Source of the DNA: Pseudonocardia autotrophica
GTDB lineage: Bacteria; Actinomycetota; Actinomycetes; Mycobacteriales; Pseudonocardiaceae
Assembly (NCBI RefSeq): GCF_000717175.1
Contig: NZ_JNYD01000004.1
Location: 124,001-188,000 of the forward strand
Length of the DNA stretch: 64,000 nucleotides
Direction of reading: 5' to 3'
Shown here: positions 20,898-29,701 of the stretch, in pieces
Position numbering within the stretch: the first letter of the stretch is position 1
How the letters are laid out: each line of letters begins with the position of its first letter
The notes under the pieces: model-generated
Told to the model about the DNA's origin: nothing
The model's input: only the letters and a program-made list of their open reading frames with translations
The model's database searches: none
Made by a program: the position numbers and the translations under genes

Positions 20898-23800
20898 CGC
20901 CCGCCCTCGCCGGGGGCGCCGGAGCGGGCGCGCTCGGCGGCGACGTCGCCGGCTTCCTCGGCGGCGGGACGGCCGTCACTCCCGTGCCCGTCGTGGACCG
21001 GGAGGTCCTCACCCACCGACGTCGGCTCGGCGAGGTCGTCGTCCACGTCCGCCCAGCCCTCCTCCAGGTCGTCCAGGAGGTCGAGCTGCTCGTCGTCGAG
21101 GTCGTCCGGGTCCGGCTCCAGCGAGCCCGGGACCACCCGCACCCCGTCGTCCCAGCCCGGCCGGCCCGGTCCGACGCGGGTGGCCTCGCCGGTGCGGATC
21201 TCGGGGGCGGTCAGGTCGACGGGGTCGAGATCCTCGTCCAGGTCGATCCCGCCCGGTGGCACGACGACCTGCCGCGCGCCGACCGGGCGCGGCTCGTCGG
21301 GCGCCCTTCCGGAGTCCGCCGCGAGGACCGGAGCCCCGCTGACGGCGACCCGGCTGGCGTCGGGGTTGGTGTCGAGGGCCTCGCGGACGTGGTCGAGGTG
21401 CGGCGCCTCGAGGTCGATCCGGATCTTCTCGACGCCGCCGTGCCCGTCGGCGAACACGAACTGGCGCGGGGTGTCGTCCGGCCGGTCGTCGTGCCGCGGG
21501 CGCGGGGAGAGCGTGCTCAGCATCTGCTCGTAGCCGACGCCGGTGGGGACCCGCAGCAGGCGCAGCGCGTCCGTCTGGGCCTCCTCGTCGTCCGTGCGGC
21601 CGACGAACACGGCGTTGACCAGCGACGCGAACCCGGAGACCCGCAGCAGGTCGCCCGCCAGCTGGGAGGCGAACAGCGCCCGGACGTTGAACTTGCGGGA
21701 GTCGCGGGCGAGCCGGTCGATCAGCACCTTGCCGGTGGGCACCTGGGACAGGAAGTGCGTCTCGTCGAGCGCGACGCCCTTGCGCAGGTTGCGGTCGGCG
21801 TCGTAGATCGTGCGCTGGGTCAGCCACGACGCGAGGTTGAGCAGCTCGACGGCCAGCGCCTCGTTGTCCGTCCACTCCTCGCGCGGGCTGCCCGGCCGCG
21901 GCAGCGTCATGCCCTGCATGGTGAGCACGGTCAGCCGGTAGTCCCGGTCGGCGGCCCACGGGTCGTCCCGGCTGGTGTCCGGGAACAGCAGCGCGGCCTG
22001 CGGGAGCTCGCGGCGCTCCTCGAGGAAGTCCGCGACCACCCCGGCGTGCTCCTCGCCCTCGCGCTGGTGCCGGCGCAGCGCGTCGATGACCAGGCCGGGG
22101 TGCCGGTCCGGGGCGCCGCCGACCTCGCGCACCGCGCGGAGCAGCACGATCCGGGTGTGCGGGAGCCGGGCGACGTCGTAGGGCAGCAGGCCGGTGAGCA
22201 CGTCGAGCACCAGGCGGCGGCGGGTGGCGGCGGCCAGGGACCGCTCGCGGCGCCAGGACCGCTCGGGGTCCTCGTCGTCGGCGAAGTGCTCGGGCCGCGG
22301 CTCGGCGACCACCCGGTACGGGTTGAGGATGCCCGGGTCGGCGCGCAGCAGGTTGATGTGCCGGGAGAAGGAGGCGAGCTCCGGCAGCCGGGTCAGCTCG
22401 GCCAGCGGGCCCGACGGGTCGAGCACCGTCCACCGTGCACCCGCGCGGAGTGTCTTGTAGACGATCAGGCCGGTGAGGAAGGACTTGCCGGAGCCCAGCC
22501 CGCCGACGACGGCGGTGAGGCCGGAGGCCCGCCGGACCTCCTGCGCGAGCCAGGGGTCCCAGGCCACCGGTCGTCGGGTCGCGGTGCAGGTCTCGCCGAG
22601 CATGATCCCGCGCCGGTCGCCCACGCTCGCCGTCGCGGCCGGGACCGCGGCCGCCGCCCAGGTGACCGACCCGCGCCGGCGGTACGCCGTGGACGCCATC
22701 GCCTCGCCTGGGATGAACTCGCGGGCGTAGCGGTACTGCGCCTCCGGGTGCTCGATCTGCACCTTCGGCGAGTACAGGTCCAGCACCTGCTGGGCGCGCT
22801 GGATGGCCTCGCCCTCGTCCGGCCCGGAGACGGCGATCCGCCACCAGCCGTAGAGCCGCGTGTTGAGCTGCGTCAGGCCGCTGGTGAGCTCGTCCTCGAC
22901 CTCGAGCACGCGGTCGGCCTGGCGGGCCAGCGACATCGGCGGCTCGAGGTCGTGGTCGTGGGTGTAGTGCCGGATCTGGCTGCGCACCTTGCCCATCTGG
23001 CGCTGCAGCTCCCCGGTCACCTCCTCCGGCTTGCGGATGTACATCCGCGCCGACCACTCCACCGGGAAGGGGAGCCGGTCGGAATGCTGCATCCACGGGT
23101 CGTCGACCTCGGGGATGCGCAGGCCCTCCATCAGGCCGAGGGAGAGCACCGCCACGTCCCGCGTGACGGCCTGGCCGCGGACCCGGCCGGTCACCTTCAC
23201 CGTGGGGGCGTAGGGCTCCTGGTGCAGCTCGACGCCGTCCGTGAAGGCCGCGAGGTCCTCCTCCTCCCAGCGGGTCACGCCCACCGGGACCGACGAGAGG
23301 CTGCGCGGCGCGGGCAGGCCGAGCGCGACCGAGCGGTGCATCAGCCAGGCCATGTCCGACGCCGAGGCGGGCACGCCGTCGAGCCCCGAGCCCGCCACGA
23401 GCGCGTCGAGGTGGTTGAGCTCGGACTCCAGCGCGGACAGCTCGGCCCGCACCGCCGCCGGCACGACCCGCCCCAGCACCGGCGCCGCCCGCTCGACCCA
23501 GCGGTCGAGCATGCTGCGGCCGGACACCTCGACGCCGAGGAAGACCTCCTTGTCGCTCATGGACAGTCCCATGAGGTGGCGCTGCTCGCCCTCCAGGAAG
23601 CCGTCCCAGCCCAGGGCGCCCGGGACGTCGGGCATCCGGCCGAGGGCGTTCTTGTCGAACGACTCCGCCCACATGTGCACCGGGTACGGGCGGGTGGTCA
23701 CCCGCAGGTGCAGCCACCGGCCCTGCAGCTCGCCGAGCTGCGCCGCGATCTGCCGGATGAGGATCTCGCGCTGGCTGTCGCTGCGGAAGCTCCACGCCTG

Positions 23801-23974
23801 CGGGGACAGCCGGTACCAGGCCATGACCTGGGTGGACGTGCGGGTGACGTGCCCGTCGATGCTGCGCAGCGCGATCGTGGGGCTGAACTTGGGGAGCTTG
23901 GCATCGCCCTGCAGGGAGCGACCGGCGGGGCGGCGGCCGTCGCGGAAGGGATCGCGCTTCTCACGCGCGGCCAC
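20894..23974 (-). CDS. VirB4-like secretion ATPase
   Basis: The protein has 1026 residues. The N-terminal half carries the VirB4/TraC-type domain. A RecA-like ATPase domain follows, with Walker A Gly-Gly-Leu-Gly-Ser-Gly-Lys-Ser near residue 491 and a Walker B-like Val-Ala-Leu-Asp-Glu-Thr-His near 733. The last 120 residues are an acidic, Asp/Glu-rich disordered tail. VirB4 proteins energise assembly and transport in type IV systems from the cytoplasmic face. The GTG at 23974 overlaps the preceding gene by 14 nt. No VirB11 or VirD4 is nearby, so this ATPase may be the only local motor. Confidence 0.88.
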   Translation of the reverse strand: MAAREKRDPFRDGRRPAGRSLQGDAKLPKFSPTIALRSIDGHVTRTSTQVMAWYRLSPQAWSFRSDSQREILIRQIAAQLGELQGRWLHLRVTTRPYPVHMWAESFDKNALGRMPDVPGALGWDGFLEGEQRHLMGLSMSDKEVFLGVEVSGRSMLDRWVERAAPVLGRVVPAAVRAELSALESELNHLDALVAGSGLDGVPASASDMAWLMHRSVALGLPAPRSLSSVPVGVTRWEEEDLAAFTDGVELHQEPYAPTVKVTGRVRGQAVTRDVAVLSLGLMEGLRIPEVDDPWMQHSDRLPFPVEWSARMYIRKPEEVTGELQRQMGKVRSQIRHYTHDHDLEPPMSLARQADRVLEVEDELTSGLTQLNTRLYGWWRIAVSGPDEGEAIQRAQQVLDLYSPKVQIEHPEAQYRYAREFIPGEAMASTAYRRRGSVTWAAAAVPAATASVGDRRGIMLGETCTATRRPVAWDPWLAQEVRRASGLTAVVGGLGSGKSFLTGLIVYKTLRAGARWTVLDPSGPLAELTRLPELASFSRHINLLRADPGILNPYRVVAEPRPEHFADDEDPERSWRRERSLAAATRRRLVLDVLTGLLPYDVARLPHTRIVLLRAVREVGGAPDRHPGLVIDALRRHQREGEEHAGVVADFLEERRELPQAALLFPDTSRDDPWAADRDYRLTVLTMQGMTLPRPGSPREEWTDNEALAVELLNLASWLTQRTIYDADRNLRKGVALDETHFLSQVPTGKVLIDRLARDSRKFNVRALFASQLAGDLLRVSGFASLVNAVFVGRTDDEEAQTDALRLLRVPTGVGYEQMLSTLSPRPRHDDRPDDTPRQFVFADGHGGVEKIRIDLEAPHLDHVREALDTNPDASRVAVSGAPVLAADSGRAPDEPRPVGARQVVVPPGGIDLDEDLDPVDLTAPEIRTGEATRVGPGRPGWDDGVRVVPGSLEPDPDDLDDEQLDLLDDLEEGWADVDDDLAEPTSVGEDLPVHDGHGSDGRPAAEEAGDVAAERARSGAPGEGGR

Positions 23975-24644
23975 GGCCCGACCCCTTCCACCCGTTGTTC
24001 GTGGCGGCCTCGCGGCGCTGCGCCGAGGTCGCCCAGGGCTGCGGCGCGGCGGGCCTGCGCCCGACGCGACGCGGGGCGGCTCTCGGCGCGGGCTCCGGAG
24101 CGGTCCTCGGCGCGGTGTCCGGTGCGGTCTTCGGGGCCGTGCTCGGGGCGGCCTCGACCGGCGTGACGTCCCGCAGCACGGGCGCGGCCTCGACGACCTG
24201 CGGGGCGGGCCCGAGCTCGGGTTCCGGTGCGGTCCGCTCGGCCGGTCGCGGCTCCGGGACGGCCGGGCGGCCCGACCGCGGGAGGGCGCGTCGGGTCCGG
24301 ACGTGCGCGAAACGCACCGGCCCGCCCGCGCCGCGCCGGCGGCGCCGGGGACCCGTGACCTCGTGCCGGAAGTGCTCCGCGACCTGGCTCAGCGGGCGCT
24401 CGTAGTCGATCTTCTTGCCCAGGAACCGGGTGGCGACCACGGTCAGCACCAGCGCCCAGGCCACGGAGAAGAAGTCCAGCCCGATGCCGATACGGCGCTG
24501 CAGGAACATGATCACGATCATGACGAGCAGGCCGACACCGTAGGAGACGTACCGCGCGCGCCACGGGAAGGTCGCGCGCGGCGGACCCAGCCAGACGGAG
24601 TCGACCCGGTACACCTCGTCGTCGGTGCGGACCAGCACGGTCAA
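23961..24644 (-). CDS. VirB3/PrgI-like membrane protein with Pro/Ala tail
   Basis: The protein has 227 residues. Two closely spaced membrane helices (about 33-50 and 53-72) near the N-terminus are typical of the PrgI/VirB3 component that sits next to VirB4. A basic segment and a long Pro/Ala/Arg-rich cytoplasmic tail (about 95-227) follow. The TTG at 24644 overlaps the upstream stop (TTGA); a GTG two codons later is an alternative. Its 3' end overlaps the VirB4-like gene. The long tail is unusual for the family and may bind the ATPase. Confidence 0.7.
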   Translation of the reverse strand: MTVLVRTDDEVYRVDSVWLGPPRATFPWRARYVSYGVGLLVMIVIMFLQRRIGIGLDFFSVAWALVLTVVATRFLGKKIDYERPLSQVAEHFRHEVTGPRRRRRGAGGPVRFAHVRTRRALPRSGRPAVPEPRPAERTAPEPELGPAPQVVEAAPVLRDVTPVEAAPSTAPKTAPDTAPRTAPEPAPRAAPRRVGRRPAAPQPWATSAQRREAATNNGWKGSGRGRA

Positions 24645-24904
24645 CCGGTGATCAGGCTGGCGAGGAAGGCACCGACCTGCGGCCCGTTGCCCGACACCGC
24701 GATACCCAGCGCGACCAGGCCGACGAGGAGTCCGACGCTCCGGCGGGCGACGCCGGCGTTGTCACCCTTGCCGCCGATCCACAGCAGGATGATGGCGATG
24801 CCCAGCAGGATGAGCGGGACGATGTTGTCCTGGATCCACCCCTGCAGGCCGTTCGTCGTGAGGTTCTGGGCGTACCAGAGGGTGCGGGCCCCTGGTCCGG
24901 TCAT
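24641..24904 (-). CDS. VirB2/pilin-like small membrane protein
   Basis: The protein has 87 residues, with two hydrophobic helices (about 29-45 and 58-74) separated by a short charged loop (Gly-Gly-Lys-Gly-Asp-Asn). This is the two-helix layout of VirB2/TrbC-type subunits. The ATG at 24904 follows AGGAGA by 8 nt, the best ribosome site of the cluster. It is the first gene of the operon and ends in a TTGA overlap with the PrgI-like gene. Size and position suggest a pilin or channel subunit, though a family match cannot be proven by eye. Confidence 0.7.
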   Translation of the reverse strand: MTGPGARTLWYAQNLTTNGLQGWIQDNIVPLILLGIAIILLWIGGKGDNAGVARRSVGLLVGLVALGIAVSGNGPQVGAFLASLITG

Positions 24905-25425
24905 CGGTGTTCTCCTGCCGTGGTCGGGCGGGCACCCTGCGGGAAAGGGGGGAGCACGGGCCGCCAGCGGACCAGGGTAGCCACGCCGACCTGAAGACCT
25001 GGTGTGACCACGCCAGAGCCACCCGTTCGCACGCGTTTCCGGCTTCCCGGCGGCACCCGTTCGTCCCAGATCTCCCACCGACCGTGAAGCGGGGCCCGCC
25101 GATCGGGCTAGAGGTGCGCGGCTCCGGTGACCGGTCGTCCCGCCCGGTGGGCGGCACGACCCGGACATTCGGTGATTCCGCTCTCAGAAGGGCACCCTGT
25201 CCTCGGCGCCCTGACCGGGGGAGCAGCGGTTGCGGAGCGCGTCCGGCGCCCCCCGTCTGCGCAGCGTGCCGTGCCCGTCACAGGGCACAGGGCCACCCCG
25301 GTGACCTATTCTCCCGCTCACGCGATTGTCGTCGCGAACCGCAACGAGGCCGTTTCGTGTTGCTACTCGTCAGTAACCACGCGTATAGCCTTCTTGCCGG
25401 GACCACGACAGGGAGGTTCGTCCAC
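24905..25425. promoter_or_regulatory. Divergent promoter region, T4SS-like operon and etfD-like gene
   Basis: This 521-bp gap has no convincing gene. It must carry the promoter of the secretion-like operon (minus) and that of the oxidoreductase (plus). Near its right end (25362-25377) lies an operator-like sequence GCTACTCGTCAGTAAC, related to repeats before the acyl-CoA dehydrogenase gene at 50404. No riboswitch or RNA gene was recognised. Confidence 0.55.
25362..25377. promoter_or_regulatory. Operator-like palindrome upstream of etfD-like gene
   Basis: The sequence GCTACTCGTCAGTAAC has TACT/AGTA arms around a CGTC core and lies 49 nt before the ATG. It matches two sites before the FadE5-type gene (50343-50358 and 50375-50390), giving the pattern GTTAC(T/C)CGTC(A/G)GTAAC. 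A TetR-type fatty-acid regulator is a plausible binder (inference). Confidence 0.6.
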
Positions 25426-28104
25426 ATGACCTGGGTGCAGTACGTGCTCGGCATCGTCACGGTGTTGTCCGCCGTGGTGGCCGTGGCGCTGGTGTGGCGC
25501 ACGGTGGCGAGCATGGTGAGCATCATCCGCCTGGGCCAGGCCGACGCCACGCGCAACGGCCCGTTCGGGCCGCGGTTCGCCACCATGCTCAAGGAGACCC
25601 TCGGCCACACCCGGATGCTGAAGTGGAGCCACGTCGGGGTGTTCCACTGGCTGGTGATGGTCGGCTTCGGCGGGCTGTTCCTGGCGCTGGTCGAGGCGTT
25701 CGTCGAGGTGTGGAACCCGACCTTCCACCTGCCGATCATCGGCGAGTGGGGCCCGTACTCGCTGTGGGTGGAGATCCTCGGCGTGGGCACCGTGGTCGGC
25801 ATCCTCCCGCTGATCGTCTACCGGCAGGTGAAGAACCCGCGCCGGCTGGGGCGGGCGTCGCGGTTCTACGGCTCGCACATGGGCCGGGCCTACTTCGTCG
25901 AGGCCATCGTGTTCCTGGAGGGCGTGGGCATCCTCGTGGTGCGCGCCTCGAAGCTCGCGCTCGGCGCGTTCGACGCCCCGGACTGGTCGACCTTCGTCTC
26001 CGGCCCGCTGTCCACGATCTTCCCGGGCAGCCCCACGCTGATCTCGGTGTTCGCCGCGGTGAAGGTGCTCTCGGCCACGCTGTGGCTGATCGTGATCGCG
26101 GCCAAGCCCACGATGGGCGTGGCCTGGCACCGGTTCACCGCGTTCCCGAACATCTACTTCAAGCGCGAGGACGACGGGCGCAAGGCGCTGGGCAACGTCA
26201 AGCCCATGACGTCGCAGGGCAAGGTGCTCGACCTGGAGGAGGCCGACCCGGACACCGACACCTTCGGCGCCGGGCGGGTCGAGGACTTCACCTGGAAGGG
26301 CCTGCTCGACTTCACCACCTGCACCGAGTGCGGCCGCTGCCAGTCGCAGTGCCCGGCGTGGAACACCGAGAAGCCGCTGTCGCCGAAGCTGCTGGTCAAC
26401 GCGCTGCGTGACCACGCCTACGCCAAGGCCCCGTACCTGCTCGCCGGCGGGCGCAAGGACATGACCGGCGACGAGGTCGGGCTGACCGGCGACGACGCCG
26501 AGGCCCGCCTGGCCGCGATCCCGGAGGCCGCGGTGAAGGAGGCCGAGCGCCCGCTGGTCGGCGGCGAGGACGTGCTGGGCGTCATCGACCCGGACGTGCT
26601 GTGGTCCTGCACCACCTGCGGGGCCTGTGTGGAGCAGTGCCCGGTCGACATCGAGCACGTCGACCACATCGTCGACATGCGCCGCTACCAGGTCATGATC
26701 GAGACCGAGTTCCCCACGGAGCTGTCCGGGCTGTTCAAGAACCTGGAGAACAAGGGCAACCCCTGGGGCTCCAACCAGAAGGACCGCCTGGCCTGGACCC
26801 AGGACCTGCCCTTCGAGGTCCCGGTGTTCGACGGCGAGCTGTCGGCCGACACCGAGTACATCTTCTGGGTCGGCTGCGCCGGCGCCTTCGACGACAACGC
26901 GAAGAAGACCACCCGCGCCACCGCCGAGCTGCTGCACCGGGCCGGGGTGAACTACGTGGTCCTGGGCACCGAGGAGACCTGCACCGGCGACCCGGCGCGG
27001 CGCGCGGGCAACGAGTTCCTGTTCCAGATGATGGCCCAGCAGACCGCCGAGATGCTCAACGCGGTGTTCGAGGGCCGCGAGCCGGGCACCCGGAAGATGG
27101 TCACCACCTGCCCGCACTGCCTCAACTCGCTCTCGCGGGAGTACCCGCAGCTCGACGGGCACTACGAGGTCATCCACCACACCCAGCTGCTGAACAAGCT
27201 GGTCCGCACCGGCAAGCTCGTCCCGGTCGCCGACCCGGACGCCTCGAAGAAGGTCACCTACCACGACCCGTGCTACCTCGGCCGGCACAACGAGGTCTAC
27301 GAGGAGCCGCGCGAGCTGGTCTCCGCCGTGGGCACGTTGACGGAGATGCCGCGCCACGGCGACCGCTCCATGTGCTGCGGCGCCGGCGGGGCGCGGATGT
27401 GGATGGAGGAGCGGATCGGGCAGCGGATCAACGTCACCCGCACCACCGAGGCGCTCGAGACCCTCTCCCCCGCCGGGGGCGACGGCGCGGCCGCCGCGGC
27501 CGGCACGATCGCCGTCGGCTGCCCGTTCTGCCGCACGATGATCGGCGACGGCCTGACCCAGAAGCAGGCCGGCGGCGAGGGCGAGCAGGTCCAGGTCCAG
27601 GACGTCGCGCAGATGCTGCTCGCCTCGGTCCAGCGCGGCGACTCCGCGGTCGCGACGCCGGCCGCCGAGGAGGCGACCGAGGGCGACGTCGAGCAGACCA
27701 CCTCGGCCCCGCTCACCGAGAACACCCCGGCCGGCGCCGCCGACTCCGGGGCCGCCAACGCCTCGACCTCCACGGACGCCGCGGCGGAGACGGTGAAGCC
27801 GGCCGAGGCGCCCGGGGACGCGGTCGCGGAGAAGGCCGCCGACGCCGACACCACGGGGCCCGACGCGGACAAGTCCGAGGTCACCACCGGGATGAACGAC
27901 GCCGCGGTCGAGGGCTCGGGCAAGGAGCCGACCGCGGAGACCGAGGCCGGGACGGCCGGGCCGTCGGAGCCCCCGACCGGGTCGACCGAGGCGTCGAAGG
28001 AGTCCACGGGCAGCAACGGCTCCGGCCCCAAGCCGGAGACCAACGGCCACGCCCGCACCGACGCCTCCTCCGGCACCGGCGACAAGGGCGACTCCACCTC
28101 CTGA
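25426..28104 (+). CDS. EtfD-like membrane FeS oxidoreductase (electron transfer from ETF to menaquinone)
   Basis: The protein has 892 residues. The N-terminal 250 or so residues form about six membrane helices with His pairs, as in haem b-binding NarI-like domains. Two 4Fe-4S motifs follow (CxxCxxCxxxCP near 298 and 394), then two CCG-type domains (Cys-Cys-Gly-Ala-Gly-Gly near 650). The last 160 residues are Ala/Glu/Thr-rich and disordered. The architecture matches mycobacterial EtfD (Rv0338c), which passes electrons from beta-oxidation via ETF to menaquinone. The ATG at 25426 follows GGGAGG. In mycobacteria the neighbour is iniR-iniBAC; here the iniR-like gene is about 21 kb away. Confidence 0.88.
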   Translation: MTWVQYVLGIVTVLSAVVAVALVWRTVASMVSIIRLGQADATRNGPFGPRFATMLKETLGHTRMLKWSHVGVFHWLVMVGFGGLFLALVEAFVEVWNPTFHLPIIGEWGPYSLWVEILGVGTVVGILPLIVYRQVKNPRRLGRASRFYGSHMGRAYFVEAIVFLEGVGILVVRASKLALGAFDAPDWSTFVSGPLSTIFPGSPTLISVFAAVKVLSATLWLIVIAAKPTMGVAWHRFTAFPNIYFKREDDGRKALGNVKPMTSQGKVLDLEEADPDTDTFGAGRVEDFTWKGLLDFTTCTECGRCQSQCPAWNTEKPLSPKLLVNALRDHAYAKAPYLLAGGRKDMTGDEVGLTGDDAEARLAAIPEAAVKEAERPLVGGEDVLGVIDPDVLWSCTTCGACVEQCPVDIEHVDHIVDMRRYQVMIETEFPTELSGLFKNLENKGNPWGSNQKDRLAWTQDLPFEVPVFDGELSADTEYIFWVGCAGAFDDNAKKTTRATAELLHRAGVNYVVLGTEETCTGDPARRAGNEFLFQMMAQQTAEMLNAVFEGREPGTRKMVTTCPHCLNSLSREYPQLDGHYEVIHHTQLLNKLVRTGKLVPVADPDASKKVTYHDPCYLGRHNEVYEEPRELVSAVGTLTEMPRHGDRSMCCGAGGARMWMEERIGQRINVTRTTEALETLSPAGGDGAAAAAGTIAVGCPFCRTMIGDGLTQKQAGGEGEQVQVQDVAQMLLASVQRGDSAVATPAAEEATEGDVEQTTSAPLTENTPAGAADSGAANASTSTDAAAETVKPAEAPGDAVAEKAADADTTGPDADKSEVTTGMNDAAVEGSGKEPTAETEAGTAGPSEPPTGSTEASKESTGSNGSGPKPETNGHARTDASSGTGDKGDSTS

Positions 28105-28116
28105 CGCAGTCCACTC

Positions 28117-28149
28117 ACCGGCCCCGCGGTCCCCGATCGCGGGGCCGGT
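28117..28149 (+). terminator. Strong hairpin terminator after etfD-like gene
   Basis: ACCGGCCCCGCG and CGCGGGGCCGGT form a perfect 12-bp stem with a 9-nt loop, 13 nt after the stop. No T tract follows, as is usual in high-GC actinobacteria. Confidence 0.75.
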
Positions 28150-28440
28150 GGCGTTCTCGGGGGTGCTGTGTGGGTGGGGACGCCGGCGGGCGCAGTCGTG
28201 GGACGAGGCGGACGTGATCATCGGAGGTCACGGTCGGGCGCAGTCGTTCCCGGTCTCGGGATACGGCGGACCGAGGGTGATCATGACGCGTCGTCGGAGT
28301 GGCACCGCGGAGGAGCCGTGATCGTCGTTCCGGACCGTTCGGGGCCGCCCTTGGCCAGGCGTGGTCCCGAACAGTGATCTTGCGGAGTCCGGCGGGCTGT
28401 CGGAGCGCGACTCGCGGGAGTGCCGCTGAGGTGGCGAGGG
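28150..28440. other. Intergenic stretch without recognised gene
   Basis: The whole gap between the EtfD-like gene and the convergent membrane protein is 336 bp (28105-28440). Apart from the hairpin at its start I see no gene, RNA or repeat. Confidence 0.5.
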
Positions 28441-29661
28441 TCAGGGGCAGGGGCGGAAGCTCGCGACCCGCCAGGTGGCCTTGGCGGTGTTCTCCGTGCG
28501 CACCACCTCGACGGTGCCCAGTGCGGGGACGGCGAGGCCCCAGGCGGTGGAGCAGCCGTCGAGCGCGAGGACGGTGCCCGGCGGCGGGACCGGGGTGGGC
28601 GAGGTGGAGGCGCGGGGCGCGGAGGTCGGGCTGCCCGCGGGCACACGGGTCGCGGCCACGCCGACCCCCGCGGCGCAGTCGGCGGTGCCGGTGGTCTGCG
28701 CCAGCTGCGTCTGCGCGGCGGGGTCGAGGAGCCGGCACACCGCCTCCGGGTCGGCCGGGGTCAGGCCCTCGCCGAGCTTGGTCAGCACCAGGTCGGGGCG
28801 GTCGTAGCCGAAGCCCGCCCGCATCTGCGTCCCGGCCTGCTGCGCGATCTGCGCCTCCTGGTCGCGGACCTCGGCGGCGCGGAACTGGTAGCCCACGAAC
28901 GACACCAGACACAACGCCGCCCCGACGGCTGCGAGCTGCCACCGCGGCAAGCGCAGCAGCCCGGCGATCAGCACCCCGATGCTCGCGGCGAAGGCCCAGG
29001 ACCACGGGTTGCCGGCGGTCTCGTGCACGAGCCCGGCCAGCATCGCGATCCCGGCGACGTGCCAGGTCCAGCCCTTGAGCAGCCGGTCCAGCCGCAGCAG
29101 CGCCAGGAGCACGAGCACCACGAGCCCGGCCGCGACCGGTACCCACCAGCGGGCCTGGTCGTCGAACGCCACGAAGAGGAACAGCAGGGCCGCCGCGCCC
29201 AGGATCCCGAGCCCGATCGCCCCGCGCCAGCTCCGGGGGCGGAACCTCCGCAACGCCTCCGCCGCCGGCGCCCGGTCCCCGCGCGGCTCCCGCCCGCTCG
29301 GGTCGGGTCCTCCGGCGGAGCCCGACGAACGCCCCGGCCCGTCCCCGTCCCGGGGAGCGCCGCGTTCGTCCCGCTCCGAACCGACCCGGTCTCGTCCGGC
29401 CTGGTCCCGGTCACCCGGGACCAGCTCGATCGGGACCAGCTCGCCCCGGTTCCGTCCGGCCTGGTCCCGCTGCGCAACGGAGTCGCCCTCGTCCCGCCGC
29501 GCGACCTGGGCCTCGGGATCGGGACGCTCGTCCAAGGACCCCGACGCGGCGACGTCGCTCGGGTCCTCGACCGGGCGCCGCGCCGGGGCGTGCCGCCCAC
29601 TGCGCCACGCCCCCGTCCCGGTGGGGGGGTCGGGGCGGGCTGCAGGGTCGCGGCGCTCCAT
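28441..29661 (-). CDS. Polytopic membrane protein with charged repetitive N-terminus
   Basis: The protein has 406 residues. Residues 1-140 are hydrophilic, rich in Arg, Asp, Gly and Pro, and contain a duplicated Arg-Asp-Gln-Ala-Gly-Arg segment that comes from a 60-bp direct repeat in the DNA (29393-29409 and 29453-29469). About five membrane helices follow (about 148-265). The C-terminal extracytoplasmic domain of about 130 residues has Cys-Arg-Leu-Leu-Asp, Asp-Cys-Ala-Ala-Gly, Gly-Cys-Ser and a final Arg-Pro-Cys-Pro, so disulfides are possible. No family is recognised. The true start could be internal, because the N-terminal region may be poorly conserved. Confidence 0.65.
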   Translation of the reverse strand: MERRDPAARPDPPTGTGAWRSGRHAPARRPVEDPSDVAASGSLDERPDPEAQVARRDEGDSVAQRDQAGRNRGELVPIELVPGDRDQAGRDRVGSERDERGAPRDGDGPGRSSGSAGGPDPSGREPRGDRAPAAEALRRFRPRSWRGAIGLGILGAAALLFLFVAFDDQARWWVPVAAGLVVLVLLALLRLDRLLKGWTWHVAGIAMLAGLVHETAGNPWSWAFAASIGVLIAGLLRLPRWQLAAVGAALCLVSFVGYQFRAAEVRDQEAQIAQQAGTQMRAGFGYDRPDLVLTKLGEGLTPADPEAVCRLLDPAAQTQLAQTTGTADCAAGVGVAATRVPAGSPTSAPRASTSPTPVPPPGTVLALDGCSTAWGLAVPALGTVEVVRTENTAKATWRVASFRPCP

Positions 29662-29701
29662 CGGCGCCCAGCCTAGCGACCCGCTGCGTCCGGTAGCGGC
29701 C

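Noticed and set aside
20984..24166. Very long plus-strand open frame opposite the VirB4-like gene
   Set aside because: It is a high-GC antisense shadow; its composition is His/Arg/Asp/Val-rich without motifs, while the minus strand has clear ATPase signatures.
16908..24904. Integrative conjugative element
   Set aside because: No integrase, relaxase, replication gene, att repeats or composition change; both flanks are core genes.
24905..25425. Riboswitch or small RNA in the long divergent gap
   Set aside because: No conserved riboswitch core was recognised; only an operator-like palindrome stands out.
25363..28221. Minus-strand open frame opposite the EtfD-like gene
   Set aside because: It is an antisense shadow; the plus strand carries FeS and membrane motifs and a good ribosome site.
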